In this document: in pieces, positions 49,425 through 58,346 of the stretch
How the letters are laid out: the number at the start of each line of letters is the position of its first letter
Position numbering within the stretch: position 1 is the first letter of the stretch
Assembly (NCBI RefSeq): GCF_024970185.1
Contig: NZ_CP103965.1
Span: forward strand, 616,001-680,000
Source of the DNA: Pseudomonas sp. N3-W
GTDB taxonomy: Bacteria; Pseudomonadota; Gammaproteobacteria; Pseudomonadales; Pseudomonadaceae
Length of the DNA: 64,000 bases
Direction: 5' to 3'
The notes under the pieces: generated by a model
Database searches by the model: none
What the model was told of the DNA's origin: nothing
The model's input: only the letters and a program-made list of their open reading frames with translations
Made by a program: the position numbers and the translations under genes

Positions 49425-50456
49425 ATGACCGATAGTCCCGCTTTTGTTCCGGCAGACGCCAGCCCGATACGCCGGCTGCGCCAGCGAGTCGGCTATCAGA
49501 TGGCCGTGATGGATCTGGGCGGACGCGGTCTGTTGCTGATCGGCGGGTTGCTGCTTCTCGCGTGGCTCAGCTCCGGTATCTACAAGGTCCAGCCCGATGA
49601 GCAGGGCATCGTCCTGCGGTTCGGCCGCTGGCAGCAGACCGCCGAGTCGGGGTTGCACTATCACCTGCCGTTCCCCATCGAAACCGTGTTGCTGCCCAAA
49701 ATCACCCAGGTCAATCAGTTGCAACTGGGCAGCAGCATCAGCGTGCAAAGCGCGGCCAGTAACGGCGCCCGCGACAAGCAGATGCTCACCGGTGACGAGA
49801 ACATCGTCGAAGCCGATTGCACGGTGTTCTGGCGGATCAAGGATGCGCGGCTCTATCTGTTCAAGATCAGTGACCCTGAGCGCTCGGTGAAACTCGCGGC
49901 CGAAAGCGCGCTGCGCGAGGTCATCGGGCGCACGCCGATTCAGTCGGTGATGTCCGATAAGCGCGCGCAGATTGCCGATGAAACCCGCGACCTGTTGCAG
50001 CAGTTGCTCGACCGCGAACAGGCCGGGATTCTGGTCACTCAGGTCCAACTGCAACGGGTCGATCCGCCGCCGCAAGTGATCGATGCGTTCAACGATGTGC
50101 AGCGGGCCCGCGCCGATCAGGAGCGCTCACGCAACGAAGCCGAAGCCTATGCCAACGACGTGATTCCCCGGGCCCGTGGCGATGCCTCACGCATTACCCA
50201 GGAAGCCGAGGCGTATCAAGCCCAGGTCGGTAACCTCGCCGAGGGCGAAGCCAAGCGCTTTCTCTCGGTCTACAACAGCTACGTGCAATCCAAAGACGTG
50301 ACGGCCTGGCGCCTGTACATGGAAAGCATGGATGAGGTGCTGAAAAAGGCCTCGAAAGTGATCATCGATTCTTCCGGCAAGGGCATGTCCGGGGTCGTGC
50401 CCTATATGCCGCTGAGCGAGCCGGCCAAAGCCGCGCCGAAGGAGGCTCGCCCATGA
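49425..50456 (+). CDS. HflK-like SPFH protein (second copy)
   Basis: 343 residues from ATG 49425 (MTDSPAFVPADASP), with CTGGAGC upstream. One membrane helix at about residues 36-56 and an SPFH domain (YKVQPDEQGIVLRFGRW, MLTGDENIVEADCTVFWRI), plus the AYANDVIPRARGDASRI helical region. It aligns by eye with HflK at 6852-8021 but lacks its Gly/Asn-rich N-terminus. It overlaps the HflC-like gene by 4 bases. Whether it binds FtsH or forms a separate assembly is unknown. Confidence 0.85.
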   Translation: MTDSPAFVPADASPIRRLRQRVGYQMAVMDLGGRGLLLIGGLLLLAWLSSGIYKVQPDEQGIVLRFGRWQQTAESGLHYHLPFPIETVLLPKITQVNQLQLGSSISVQSAASNGARDKQMLTGDENIVEADCTVFWRIKDARLYLFKISDPERSVKLAAESALREVIGRTPIQSVMSDKRAQIADETRDLLQQLLDREQAGILVTQVQLQRVDPPPQVIDAFNDVQRARADQERSRNEAEAYANDVIPRARGDASRITQEAEAYQAQVGNLAEGEAKRFLSVYNSYVQSKDVTAWRLYMESMDEVLKKASKVIIDSSGKGMSGVVPYMPLSEPAKAAPKEARP

Positions 50457-51340
50457 ACCGCCTGATCAAACGTGCGGTCTTGATCACTGCCGCGCTCGGG
50501 CTCTGGGCCCTGGCGGCTTCGGCCTATGTGGTCGATGAATCGCAGCAGGCGTTGATCATCCGTTTCGGCGCGCCCATGGGTGTGGCCGGCGAGCCGGGGC
50601 TGAAATTCAAGGTGCCGTTCAGCGACTCCATCGTGTTCTACGACCGTCGCTTGCAGACGCTGGCGTCTCCCGCCGAACAAGTGATTCTCGGCGATCAGAA
50701 GCGCATCGAAGTCGAGACGTACAGCCGTTTCCGCATCAGCGATCCGCTGCGCTTCTATCAGGCGGTGGGCACGCTGGATCAGGCCAACGCGCAGCTGACG
50801 CAAATGGTCAGCTCCTCGCTGCGTCGGGAGTTGGGCGAGATTTCGTTGCGCTCGTTGTTGTCGCCGGCGCGTCAGCAGGAAGTCACGATCATCGAGAAGG
50901 ACGTCGCCGACAAAGCGCGGGCCTTGGGCATCGAGGTCACGGAAGTCCGGCTGCACCGGCTCGACTTGCCGCTGGAGGCCAGCCAGGCGATTTACGACCG
51001 GATGAAATCCGAGCGTCAGCGGGAGGCCAAGGAGTTGCGCGCCCAGGGCTTCGAATGGGCGCAGCAGATCCAGGCCAAGGCCGATCGGGATCGCACGGTG
51101 TTGCTGTCGCAGGTCCAGCGCCAGTCGGCAATTACCCACGGCGAAGCGGATGCGGCAGCGAACCAGATTCTCTCGGCGGCGTTCAACAAGGACCCGGAAT
51201 TCTACAAGCTGTACCGCTCGTTGCAGACCTATCGCCAGGCGCTGTCCGACAGTCAGCCGATGCTGGTGCTGACGCCTGATGCGGAATTTCTCAAGCACTT
51301 CAAAAGTGGCCCGGCCACGTCGGGTAATCGGGCTCCATGA
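50453..51340 (+). CDS. HflC-like SPFH protein (second copy)
   Basis: 295 residues; N-terminal helix (about 6-26), SPFH domain (VVDESQQALIIRFGAP, PGLKFKVPFSDS) and a helical C-terminus with SERQREAKELRAQG. Clearly related to HflC at 8021-8890, with notable divergence. It overlaps both the HflK-like gene and the following transporter gene by 4 bases, implying a three-gene translationally coupled unit. Confidence 0.85.
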   Translation: MNRLIKRAVLITAALGLWALAASAYVVDESQQALIIRFGAPMGVAGEPGLKFKVPFSDSIVFYDRRLQTLASPAEQVILGDQKRIEVETYSRFRISDPLRFYQAVGTLDQANAQLTQMVSSSLRRELGEISLRSLLSPARQQEVTIIEKDVADKARALGIEVTEVRLHRLDLPLEASQAIYDRMKSERQREAKELRAQGFEWAQQIQAKADRDRTVLLSQVQRQSAITHGEADAAANQILSAAFNKDPEFYKLYRSLQTYRQALSDSQPMLVLTPDAEFLKHFKSGPATSGNRAP

Positions 51341-52581
51341 GCGATCTTCCCGCCGAGTCGCCGCTCTTGCGCCAGCGCCTGACCAGGATGCTCGCCGCCA
51401 TGGGGCCGGGGCTGGTGGTGATGATGGCCGACACCGAAGCCGGCAGCGTGATCACCGCTGCGCAAAGTGGTGCGCAGTGGGGCTACCGGTTGCTGTTGTT
51501 GCAGTTTTTGCTGGTGCCGCTGATGTTCATGGCCCAGGAGCTGACGGTGCGGTTGGGTTTGTGCACGGGCAAGGGCTACGTGGAGCTGGTACGCCAGCGC
51601 TTCGGTCGGGCGCTGGCGGCGATCACGGCGGTGGTCTTGTTGCTCAGTTGTTTTGGCGCACTGCTGACGCAGATGAGCGGCCTGGTCGGCGCCGGCGGCC
51701 TGTTCGGGATTCCCGGCTGGCTGATTTTGCTGACGCTGGTGGTGTTCATCCTCGGCATGGTGCTGACCGGTTCCTATCGCTCGGTGGAGCGAGTGACGCT
51801 GGCGGTCGGCATGTTCGGCCTGGCGTTCGTGGTCATGGCGATCAAGTCCCGGCCCGACATTCCGCAACTGCTGCATGACATCGCGCACATGCCGCTTAAC
51901 AACCCGGATTATCTGTACCTGATGGCCGCCAACCTGGGCACCAGCGTGATGCCGTGGACGGTGTTCTATCAGCAATCGGCGCTGATCGACAAAGGCCTGG
52001 ATGCCACGCATCTGCCAATGGCGCGGGCCGACACGCTGGTGGGCGCGGTGTTCTGTCAGGTGCTGACGGCCGCCATCGTCATCGCCGCTGCCGCCACCCT
52101 CGGCGGGCATTCGGCGGGGCTGGACAGCATTGCGCAGATCGGTGAAGCCTTTGGCGCGTTGATCGGTCCGACCTGGGGCGAGCTGGTGTTTGCCATTGGC
52201 CTGGCCGGCGGTGCGCTGGTGGCGACCATCGTCGTGTGCCTGAGTGCGGTCTGGGCGGTGGGCGAGGCGTTGGGTGTGCGTCATTCGCTGGAGCAGCATC
52301 CGCTGGACGCGCCGTGGTTCTACGGGCCGTTTGCACTGCTGCTGATCGCCGGGGCCCTGCTGGTGGCGTCCGGGGTGAACCTGATTCGCCTGTCGATTGC
52401 CGTCGGTGTACTCAATGCCTTGTTGATTCCGCTGATCTTGCTGTTGCTGTATTTGCTGGCGCGCCGCGTGCTGCCGCCGGAGCACCGCTTGCGCGGGCGT
52501 TATGCACAGGTGGTCGCGGTGATTTTTACCCTGACGTCGGTGCTTGGGTTGTATGCCGGGCTGTGTGGGTCGCTGGGATGA
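51337..52581 (+). CDS. Nramp-related transporter with atypical metal-site residues
   Basis: 414 residues, about 11 membrane helices. The N-terminal GPGLVVMMADTEAGSVITAAQSG corresponds to the first-helix Nramp region, but DPGN becomes EAGS. In helix 6 the motif MPH becomes MPW (SVMPWTVFYQQ); the metal-binding Met is retained. The altered site suggests a changed substrate or mechanism. Co-transcribed with the HflK/HflC-like pair. Family membership is by motif alignment, so the substrate is undetermined. Confidence 0.78.
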   Translation: MSDLPAESPLLRQRLTRMLAAMGPGLVVMMADTEAGSVITAAQSGAQWGYRLLLLQFLLVPLMFMAQELTVRLGLCTGKGYVELVRQRFGRALAAITAVVLLLSCFGALLTQMSGLVGAGGLFGIPGWLILLTLVVFILGMVLTGSYRSVERVTLAVGMFGLAFVVMAIKSRPDIPQLLHDIAHMPLNNPDYLYLMAANLGTSVMPWTVFYQQSALIDKGLDATHLPMARADTLVGAVFCQVLTAAIVIAAAATLGGHSAGLDSIAQIGEAFGALIGPTWGELVFAIGLAGGALVATIVVCLSAVWAVGEALGVRHSLEQHPLDAPWFYGPFALLLIAGALLVASGVNLIRLSIAVGVLNALLIPLILLLLYLLARRVLPPEHRLRGRYAQVVAVIFTLTSVLGLYAGLCGSLG

Positions 52582-52607
52582 ACACAGCAATATGAAAGCA
52601 CTGATCC

Positions 52608-52696
52608 GTGGCGAGGGAACTTACTCGCGCTTGAGTGCGCAACGCTCACAAAAGGGGCCGCTACGCAGCTCGGCGGGAGCCAGCTTTCTCGCCACA
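52608..52696. repeat. degenerate REP pair, family B
   Basis: Inverted arms GTGGCGAGGGAAC (52608-52620) and GGGAGCCAGCTTTCTCGCCAC (52675-52695) with several changes from the consensus. It separates the Nramp-like gene from the TerC gene. Confidence 0.7.
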
Positions 52697-52779
52697 GGGT
52701 CTTCGTCAACGATCAAAAAGTGTATTCCAGTGCGGGAGTGATGTGGCGATGAACAAGGTGCTGGCCGGGAAATCACACG

Positions 52780-53991
52780 ATGTTATTTGACGGTGCGCTG
52801 CATGCCTTGAGCCTGGTGTTCGAGGTGTTTGTGCTGGACTTGATCCTGTCTGGCGACAATGCGCTGGTCATCGCGCTGGCCTGTCGTGGCTTGCCGCCAG
52901 AACAGCTCAAGCGCGCAGTGCTGATTGGCACCAGCGGCGCGATCATCCTGCGCGTGCTGCTCACGACCCTGGCCGGCTGGCTGCTGCTGGTGCCGGGTCT
53001 CAAGTTGATCGGTGCCGTGATGTTGCTGGTGATCGCCATCCGGCTGCTGAGCGAGGAGCAGGCGAACGAGGAGGGCGAGCAACCGGTCGGTGCCCTGTCG
53101 ACCTTGAGCGGCGCAGTGATGACCGTGCTGACGGCTGACCTGATCATGAGCATGGACAACGTGGTCGGGCTGGCGGCGGTGGCGCAGGGCAGCGTGTTTT
53201 ATCTGCTGCTGGGCTTGCTGTTGAGTGTGCCGCTGCTGATGTTTGGCAGCCTGCAGATCACCCGGCTGTTGCAGCGTCAGCCGCTGCTGGTGACGGTCGG
53301 GGCGGCCTTGCTCGGCTATGTGGCAGGGGACATCGCGGTGGGCGATCCGCTGGTGGTCGGCTGGATCAACACGCAGTCGCCAGCGCTCAATCAGGTATTG
53401 CCGCTGCTGTGTGCGGCGTTTGTGGTGCTTCAGGCGCGGATTATCCGCCGTCAGCGGGAGCGGGTGCCCAGGCTGCAATACAATCGCCCGGTTGTGGTCA
53501 TCGTCGAGGCGCCGCTGCCGATCAGCGCGCCGGAGGTGGTGCCGCAGATGGCCATTGCACCGCCTGTGCAAAGCATTGAGGTGGACGCTGCCCCGGTTCG
53601 TCTGGAGCGCCGCCTTGGAGCCTATAGCGGATGGGTGACGGTCGTGGCCGGGCTGGCCGCCATTTTTCTGGTCGGCGCGGTGCTGTACAGCACGGTAGGC
53701 GCATTGGCGGGCAGTTTGCTGCCCAGCGCGCAAAAGGATTACGTCTATACCTGCACCGGGGCCAGTGCGACGCTTTATTACCGGCCCGGCGGCAGCGCGA
53801 TTCGCCTCGTCACCGGCGGTGGCGAAGCGACGGGCTACGTGAGTTACGGCAAGATCCTCTGGGAGAACGCCCAGAGCGCCGTCAAGACGTTGCACCTGAC
53901 GCCGCCCGCCCAGATCGAAAAGACCAGCCCCACCGTGGTGACACTCAGCGGCGGCAGCTTCGCCCAGATCCCCTGCACCCGCGATCTCTGA
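52780..53991 (+). CDS. TerC-family membrane protein with C-terminal extension
   Basis: 403 residues. About residues 1-230 form the TerC/YjbE-like seven-helix protein; the metal-site motifs DLILSGDNALVIALA and DLIMSMDNVVGLAA are both intact. After a Pro/Val-rich linker (about 235-280) comes another membrane helix (about 290-312) and a roughly 85-residue extracytoplasmic C-terminal part with two Cys (YTCTGA, IPCTRD). TerC proteins are linked to manganese export or membrane-protein loading; the C-terminal part is not a domain I can name. GGGA ribosome site at 52769. Confidence 0.82.
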   Translation: MLFDGALHALSLVFEVFVLDLILSGDNALVIALACRGLPPEQLKRAVLIGTSGAIILRVLLTTLAGWLLLVPGLKLIGAVMLLVIAIRLLSEEQANEEGEQPVGALSTLSGAVMTVLTADLIMSMDNVVGLAAVAQGSVFYLLLGLLLSVPLLMFGSLQITRLLQRQPLLVTVGAALLGYVAGDIAVGDPLVVGWINTQSPALNQVLPLLCAAFVVLQARIIRRQRERVPRLQYNRPVVVIVEAPLPISAPEVVPQMAIAPPVQSIEVDAAPVRLERRLGAYSGWVTVVAGLAAIFLVGAVLYSTVGALAGSLLPSAQKDYVYTCTGASATLYYRPGGSAIRLVTGGGEATGYVSYGKILWENAQSAVKTLHLTPPAQIEKTSPTVVTLSGGSFAQIPCTRDL

Positions 53992-54095
53992 TGCGCATCA
54001 CCAAGACCCGGTTGCCGCTGCGCGCCGGGCCGGGCATGCTGGTCGCTGATTTTCTATTCCAATGGCTGGCCACCAGCCGAAGCAAGGAGAACACG

Positions 54096-54866
54096 ATGTC
54101 CAACACCCTGTTTATCACCGGCGCGACGTCCGGTTTTGGCGAAGCCTGTGCCCGTCGTTTTGCCGAGGCTGGCTGGAAGCTGGTGCTGACCGGTCGTCGT
54201 GAAGAACGCCTCAATGCCCTGTGCGCCGAGCTGTCGAAGCAGACCGAGGTGCATGGCCTGGTGCTCGACGTACGTGATCGCAAGGCCATGGAAGACGCCA
54301 TCGCCAACCTGCCGCCGTCCTTCGCCAAACTGCGCGGCCTGATCAACAACGCCGGCCTGGCGCTGGGCGTGGACCCGGCGCCCAAGTGCGACCTGGACGA
54401 CTGGGACACCATGGTCGATACCAACATCAAGGGCCTGATGTACAGCACGCGCCTGCTGCTGCCGCGCCTGATCGCCCATGGCCGTGGCGCCGGTATCGTC
54501 AACCTCGGTTCCATCGCCGGCAACTACCCGTATCCGGGCAGCCACGTGTATGGCGCGAGCAAGGCGTTCGTCAAACAGTTCTCCCTGAACCTGCGCTGCG
54601 ACCTGCAAGGCACGGGCGTGCGGGTCAGCAACATCGAGCCAGGGCTGTGCGAGAGCGAGTTTTCGCTGGTGCGGTTTGCCGGTGACCAGGAGCGTTATAA
54701 CGCTACTTATGCCGGTGCCGAGCCGATCCAGCCGCAGGACATCGCCGATACGATTTTCTGGGTGCTCAATGCGCCGGCGCACATCAACATCAACAGCCTG
54801 GAGCTGATGCCGGTGAGCCAGACCTGGGCCGGGTTTGCGATTGAGCGTAATGGCGGCAAGGCTTAA
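54096..54866 (+). CDS. short-chain dehydrogenase (YdfG-like, NADP-dependent 3-hydroxy acid dehydrogenase)
   Basis: 256 residues from ATG 54096 (MSNTLFITGATSGFG), after AAGGAG. Cofactor motif TGATSGFG, NNAGLALG, catalytic Ser in NLGSIAG and YGASK. The sequence is close to E. coli YdfG, which oxidises L-allo-threonine and 3-hydroxypropionate. The long in-frame extension from 53631 overlaps the TerC gene and is unsupported. Confidence 0.88.
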   Translation: MSNTLFITGATSGFGEACARRFAEAGWKLVLTGRREERLNALCAELSKQTEVHGLVLDVRDRKAMEDAIANLPPSFAKLRGLINNAGLALGVDPAPKCDLDDWDTMVDTNIKGLMYSTRLLLPRLIAHGRGAGIVNLGSIAGNYPYPGSHVYGASKAFVKQFSLNLRCDLQGTGVRVSNIEPGLCESEFSLVRFAGDQERYNATYAGAEPIQPQDIADTIFWVLNAPAHININSLELMPVSQTWAGFAIERNGGKA

Positions 54867-54888
54867 CCCTTTACTGAAAAGACTTACC

Positions 54889-55055
54889 TGTGGCGAGCGA
54901 GCTTGCTCGCGCCGGGCTGCGCAGCGGCCCCTTTGGGGAGCGCTGCGCACTCCAGCGGGAGCAAGCTCCCTCGCCACAAAAATCGGGTACAACCGGACAC
55001 CGCACGCTCCCACATTGGAATGCGTTTCCTGTGGGAGCGGGCTTGCTCGCGAAGG
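54889..55055. repeat. REP pair, family B, plus one family A REP
   Basis: Inverted family B arms at 54889-54912 (hybrid with family A, GCGAGCTTGCTCGC) and 54954-54978, then a family A copy at 55031-55055. The middle CGCAGCGGCCCC...CGCTGCGCAC adds an inner stem. Confidence 0.85.
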
Positions 55056-55147
55056 CGTTCAGCCAGGCGAAAGTACTCATAAGGTAGACTCCTCTGCCAA
55101 TACCCCCACCGCACCCTGCGGTTTTCAAGGTTTTCAGAGGAGGCTAC

Positions 55148-56053
55148 GTGAGTAACCGAGGTGAGCAGTCGCTGCTCAAACAATCGACGATCCTGATGTT
55201 CGCCGTGGCGATCGCCGGCATCGTCACCGGTGTTGTGTCCGGTGCCCAATCCATTCTGTTCGATGGTTTTTTCTCGCTGATCGCGACCTTCATCAAGGTC
55301 CTGATGCTGATTACCGCCAAGCTGATCGCCAAGGAAAGCAATCACCGCTTCCAGTTCGGCTTCTGGCATCTGGAGCCCATGGTATTGCTGATCGAAGGCA
55401 GCTTTTTGCTGCTGATCGCCATCTATGCATTTCTCAACGGTGTGTTCGGCATCATCAACGGTGGTCGAGAGATCGAGTTGGGGCTGGTGATTCTCTACGC
55501 GGCGGTGTTCACCGTGGTCGAATTCGGCTACTTCTTCTACGTGCGGCACCGTAACCGCAAGCTTAAATCCACGCTGATCCAGTTCGACAACATCAGCTGG
55601 CTGGTGGACGCGATGCTGTCCGTGGGCCTGTTGATCAGTTTCCTCACCGCGTTGCTGCTCAAGGCCCAGGGCTATGGCCAGTGGGCGGTGTATGTCGACC
55701 CGCTGATCCTGATTCTGCTGGCCCTGAGCATGTTGCCACCGGCGTTCAAGATCTTGCGTCCGGCGCTACGCGATGTACTGGGCATCGCCCCGGATAAACT
55801 GGACGACACCGTGCGCCAGGTGATGGACGCTGCGAAGATCGAGCATGGTTTCGACGACTACTCGTCTTACGTGCAGAAGCACGGACGGGCGCGGTTTATC
55901 GAGATCCATGTGGTGTTGCCGGCGGATTACCGGCTGGAGAATGTCGGGCAGCTGGATGCGCTGCGCGAGGATATTTCTTCGAAGCTGGGCAAGGCGGATG
56001 CGGCGCGGTGGCTGACGATCAGCTTTACCGGGGACAGGAAGTGGATTGCCTGA
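55148..56053 (+). CDS. cation diffusion facilitator family transporter
   Basis: 301 residues from a GTG at 55148, just after GAGGAGG. Six membrane helices; helix 2 has DGFFSLIATFIKV and helix 5 DNISWLVDAMLSV, the two metal-binding Asp motifs (DxxxS and DxxxxxxD), followed by a cytoplasmic C-terminal domain. CDF proteins export divalent metals by proton exchange. The metal cannot be decided: the usual HxxxD Zn motif in helix 2 is not present. Confidence 0.85.
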   Translation: MSNRGEQSLLKQSTILMFAVAIAGIVTGVVSGAQSILFDGFFSLIATFIKVLMLITAKLIAKESNHRFQFGFWHLEPMVLLIEGSFLLLIAIYAFLNGVFGIINGGREIELGLVILYAAVFTVVEFGYFFYVRHRNRKLKSTLIQFDNISWLVDAMLSVGLLISFLTALLLKAQGYGQWAVYVDPLILILLALSMLPPAFKILRPALRDVLGIAPDKLDDTVRQVMDAAKIEHGFDDYSSYVQKHGRARFIEIHVVLPADYRLENVGQLDALREDISSKLGKADAARWLTISFTGDRKWIA

Positions 56054-56080
56054 TGATCAGGTGGCTTCCTTAGGATCAAT

Positions 56081-56279
56081 CGCGGGCAAGCCCGCTCCCA
56101 CAGGGGAATGCATTCCAATGTGGGAGCAACTGTCTTGCCCCTACCATTCGTCACCATCATTGCCAAATGACCCACCGCTATCGCGGGCAAGCCCGGCTCC
56201 CACAGGGGATTCTCAGTGAACACAACATTGGCGCTCGGCAGCGATCCCGTGTGGGAGCGGGCTTGCCCGCGATGGCGAT
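56081..56279. repeat. cluster of three family A REPs (CGCGGGCAAGCCCGC form)
   Basis: Copies at 56081-56102, 56181-56204 (one G inserted) and inverted at 56251-56279. They fill the space between the CDF gene and the stop of the convergent epimerase gene. Confidence 0.85.
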
Positions 56280-56286
56280 CTATCAA

Positions 56287-57423
56287 TCAACGAAGAAAAT
56301 CAGCCAACCCGCGATAACAGGTTGCCAGGTGATAAGGCGTGGTCGACGGCATGTCCTTGCGGCTGACTTCGCCTTCTTCATCGCGGCATTCATACCAGCC
56401 GGCATCATGCAGAAACCGTTGCTGCAACGCCTGCAACTGGCGCAGCACAGTGGTTTCGCTGCCCGGACGCAAGGTCAGGGCACGCAGGTATTCGGCCTGG
56501 GCCCAAATGCGTTGAGTGCTGTCGCGCGGGCGACGCGGATCACTGTCCAGATCGAGCATGGCCCGCACCGCGCCATTTTCCTCAACCACACCCAATTGCT
56601 CGGTGCATTCGAAGGCGCGGCTCAGCGAGCGATGCAGTCTGCTGTCGCGCAGCAGTGGCGAAGATTCGAGCAGGAAATACCATTCAAACTGATGACCGGG
56701 CTCGAACCAGTTATCCACAGCCCCCAGCGGTTTTTCCATCAATACGTTTTCGCGCGGGTCGACGAATTGCTTCTGCATGCCTGTGCATAACTCGACCAGC
56801 GCATGTTCCACCGCCGCGTCTTCGCGTACCGACACAATCGCCAGAAAGGCTTCCGCCAGGTGCATCAGCGGGTTCTGCAACGGGCCAGTGTCCAGGGAGG
56901 ACCAGTCACGCTCCAGGCAGGCTTCGTACAGACCGCCTTCGATGGCAAAGCGCTGGGCGAGGATTTCCAGGGTGGCATTGAGCACCGATTCGACCCGCGG
57001 CTCGCGCACCTTGTCCCAGTAATGGGCGCAGGCGAACAGGATGAAGGCGTGGGTATAGAGGTCTTTACGTGGGTCCAGCGGCGCCCCCTGCGGGTCGATG
57101 CTGTAGAACCAGCCGCCATGTTCGGCGTCATGGAAGTGCTGCTGCAATGAACGGAACAGCGCTGCTGCGCGTTCTTGGGCGCCCGGCACTTGGCCGATCA
57201 GGCTGGAAAACAGATACAGCTGCCGCGCACAGGCCATGGCCCGGTAGCGTTGCGCTGGCAGTGGCTGGTGCATGGCGTCCAGCGCCTCATAGGGCAGCGC
57301 CATCTCGGCGTTCCAGCCGGGGCCCTGCCAGAGCGGCACGATCACCCCCTCGAAGTGCTGTTGCACCGAGGCGAACAAGGCGGTCAATTCAGGCAGGGAG
57401 GCAGAGCGGGAAACATGAGGCAT
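56287..57423 (-). CDS. AGE-family epimerase/isomerase
   Basis: 378 residues, (alpha/alpha)6-barrel family of N-acylglucosamine 2-epimerases and mannose isomerases. Recognisable segments: HDAEHGGWFYSIDPQGAPLD, KDLYTHAFILFACAHYW, NPLMHLAEAFLAI, EPGHQFEWYFLL and RIWAQAEYLRAL, which carry the conserved active-site His, Glu and Arg. It resembles YihS or mannose isomerase in size and lack of ATP site. No operon partners; substrate unknown. Confidence 0.85.
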   Translation of the reverse strand: MPHVSRSASLPELTALFASVQQHFEGVIVPLWQGPGWNAEMALPYEALDAMHQPLPAQRYRAMACARQLYLFSSLIGQVPGAQERAAALFRSLQQHFHDAEHGGWFYSIDPQGAPLDPRKDLYTHAFILFACAHYWDKVREPRVESVLNATLEILAQRFAIEGGLYEACLERDWSSLDTGPLQNPLMHLAEAFLAIVSVREDAAVEHALVELCTGMQKQFVDPRENVLMEKPLGAVDNWFEPGHQFEWYFLLESSPLLRDSRLHRSLSRAFECTEQLGVVEENGAVRAMLDLDSDPRRPRDSTQRIWAQAEYLRALTLRPGSETTVLRQLQALQQRFLHDAGWYECRDEEGEVSRKDMPSTTPYHLATCYRGLADFLR

Positions 57424-57472
57424 TGGCAGGCGTCGTCACGGCAGGGGCGATTGCGCGACATGTTAACAGGCT

Positions 57473-57717
57473 GAGATAAACGCTGCCTGTCAGGCCGCCT
57501 TCGCGAGCAGGCTCGCTCCCACAGGGGATTGCTTGCTTTCATGGGCGATAGGCGGTGTCTGTGAGTCCGCTATCGCGAGCAAGCTTGCTCCCACAGGGGA
57601 CCGCTTACTTTCAGGGAGATAAACGCTGCCTGTCAGGCCGCCTTCGCGGGCAAGCCCGCTCCCACAGTGAGCGGTGTGCGCAGGACCACTGTGGGAGCGA
57701 GCTTGCTCGCGATGAGG
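57473..57717. repeat. cluster of four family A REPs with a duplicated flank
   Basis: REPs at 57497-57524, 57571-57598, 57640-57667 and, inverted, 57691-57717. The flank AGATAAACGCTGCCTGTCAG occurs at 57475 and again at 57619 with its REP, showing local duplication of REP plus flank. It fills the 315-base gap after the epimerase start. Confidence 0.85.
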
Positions 57718-57738
57718 CCGTAACAGGCAATAGAGGTT

Positions 57739-58311
57739 TCAGCCCGCGAGCAACCAGACCCCGGTCGCCGCCGAAGCCGCACCCGCCACCCGAATCAACG
57801 GCGCAGCTGCCTGCGGCAACACCCGCACTACGGCATACCCAGCCGCATGCAACGCCGCCGTCGCCGCCACAAACCCGGCCGCATATGCCCATGGGCTCGA
57901 CATGTCCGGCAATTCCAACCCGTGCGCCACGCCATGAAACAACGCAAACAACGCTGTCGCCGCAACCGCCAGGCTCAGCGGTGGACGCACGGCCAGCGCC
58001 ACGGCCAGGCCCAGCGCCAGCACCGAGGCGGCGATCCCGTTTTCCAGCGCCGGCAATTGCAGCCCTTCAAACCCCAGCAGCCCGCCAATCAGCATGGTGC
58101 CGACGAACGTGCATGGCAGTGCCCAACGCGCCGCGCCTTTTTGCTGCGCTGCCCACAGGCCCACGGCAACCATCGCCAGCAAGTGATCAATGCCGCTGAT
58201 CGGGTGGCTGATGCCGGCGATCAAACCATTGTCACCATGACCCGGGTGGGCAAAAGCGATGGCTGGGGTCAGCAGCAGGGCGATGGCGCCCAGGATGCGT
58301 TTCAGTGTCAT
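57739..58311 (-). CDS. ureJ: HupE/UreJ family membrane protein
   Basis: 190 residues with a signal-like N-terminus (about 1-21, AFAHPGHGDNG), then six helices and the family motif HPISGIDHLLAMVAVG. HupE/UreJ proteins are thought to move nickel for hydrogenase or urease. It ends the ureEFGJ run, 35 bases after ureG. Confidence 0.88.
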   Translation of the reverse strand: MTLKRILGAIALLLTPAIAFAHPGHGDNGLIAGISHPISGIDHLLAMVAVGLWAAQQKGAARWALPCTFVGTMLIGGLLGFEGLQLPALENGIAASVLALGLAVALAVRPPLSLAVAATALFALFHGVAHGLELPDMSSPWAYAAGFVAATAALHAAGYAVVRVLPQAAAPLIRVAGAASAATGVWLLAG

Positions 58312-58346
58312 GGATAAGCTTCCTTGTTAATAAAAGTCAGTCAGTG

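Noticed and set aside
53631..54095. 155-residue N-terminal extension of the SDR gene overlapping the TerC gene
   Set aside because: Out-of-frame shadow of the TerC C-terminus; the SDR Rossmann start is at 54096.
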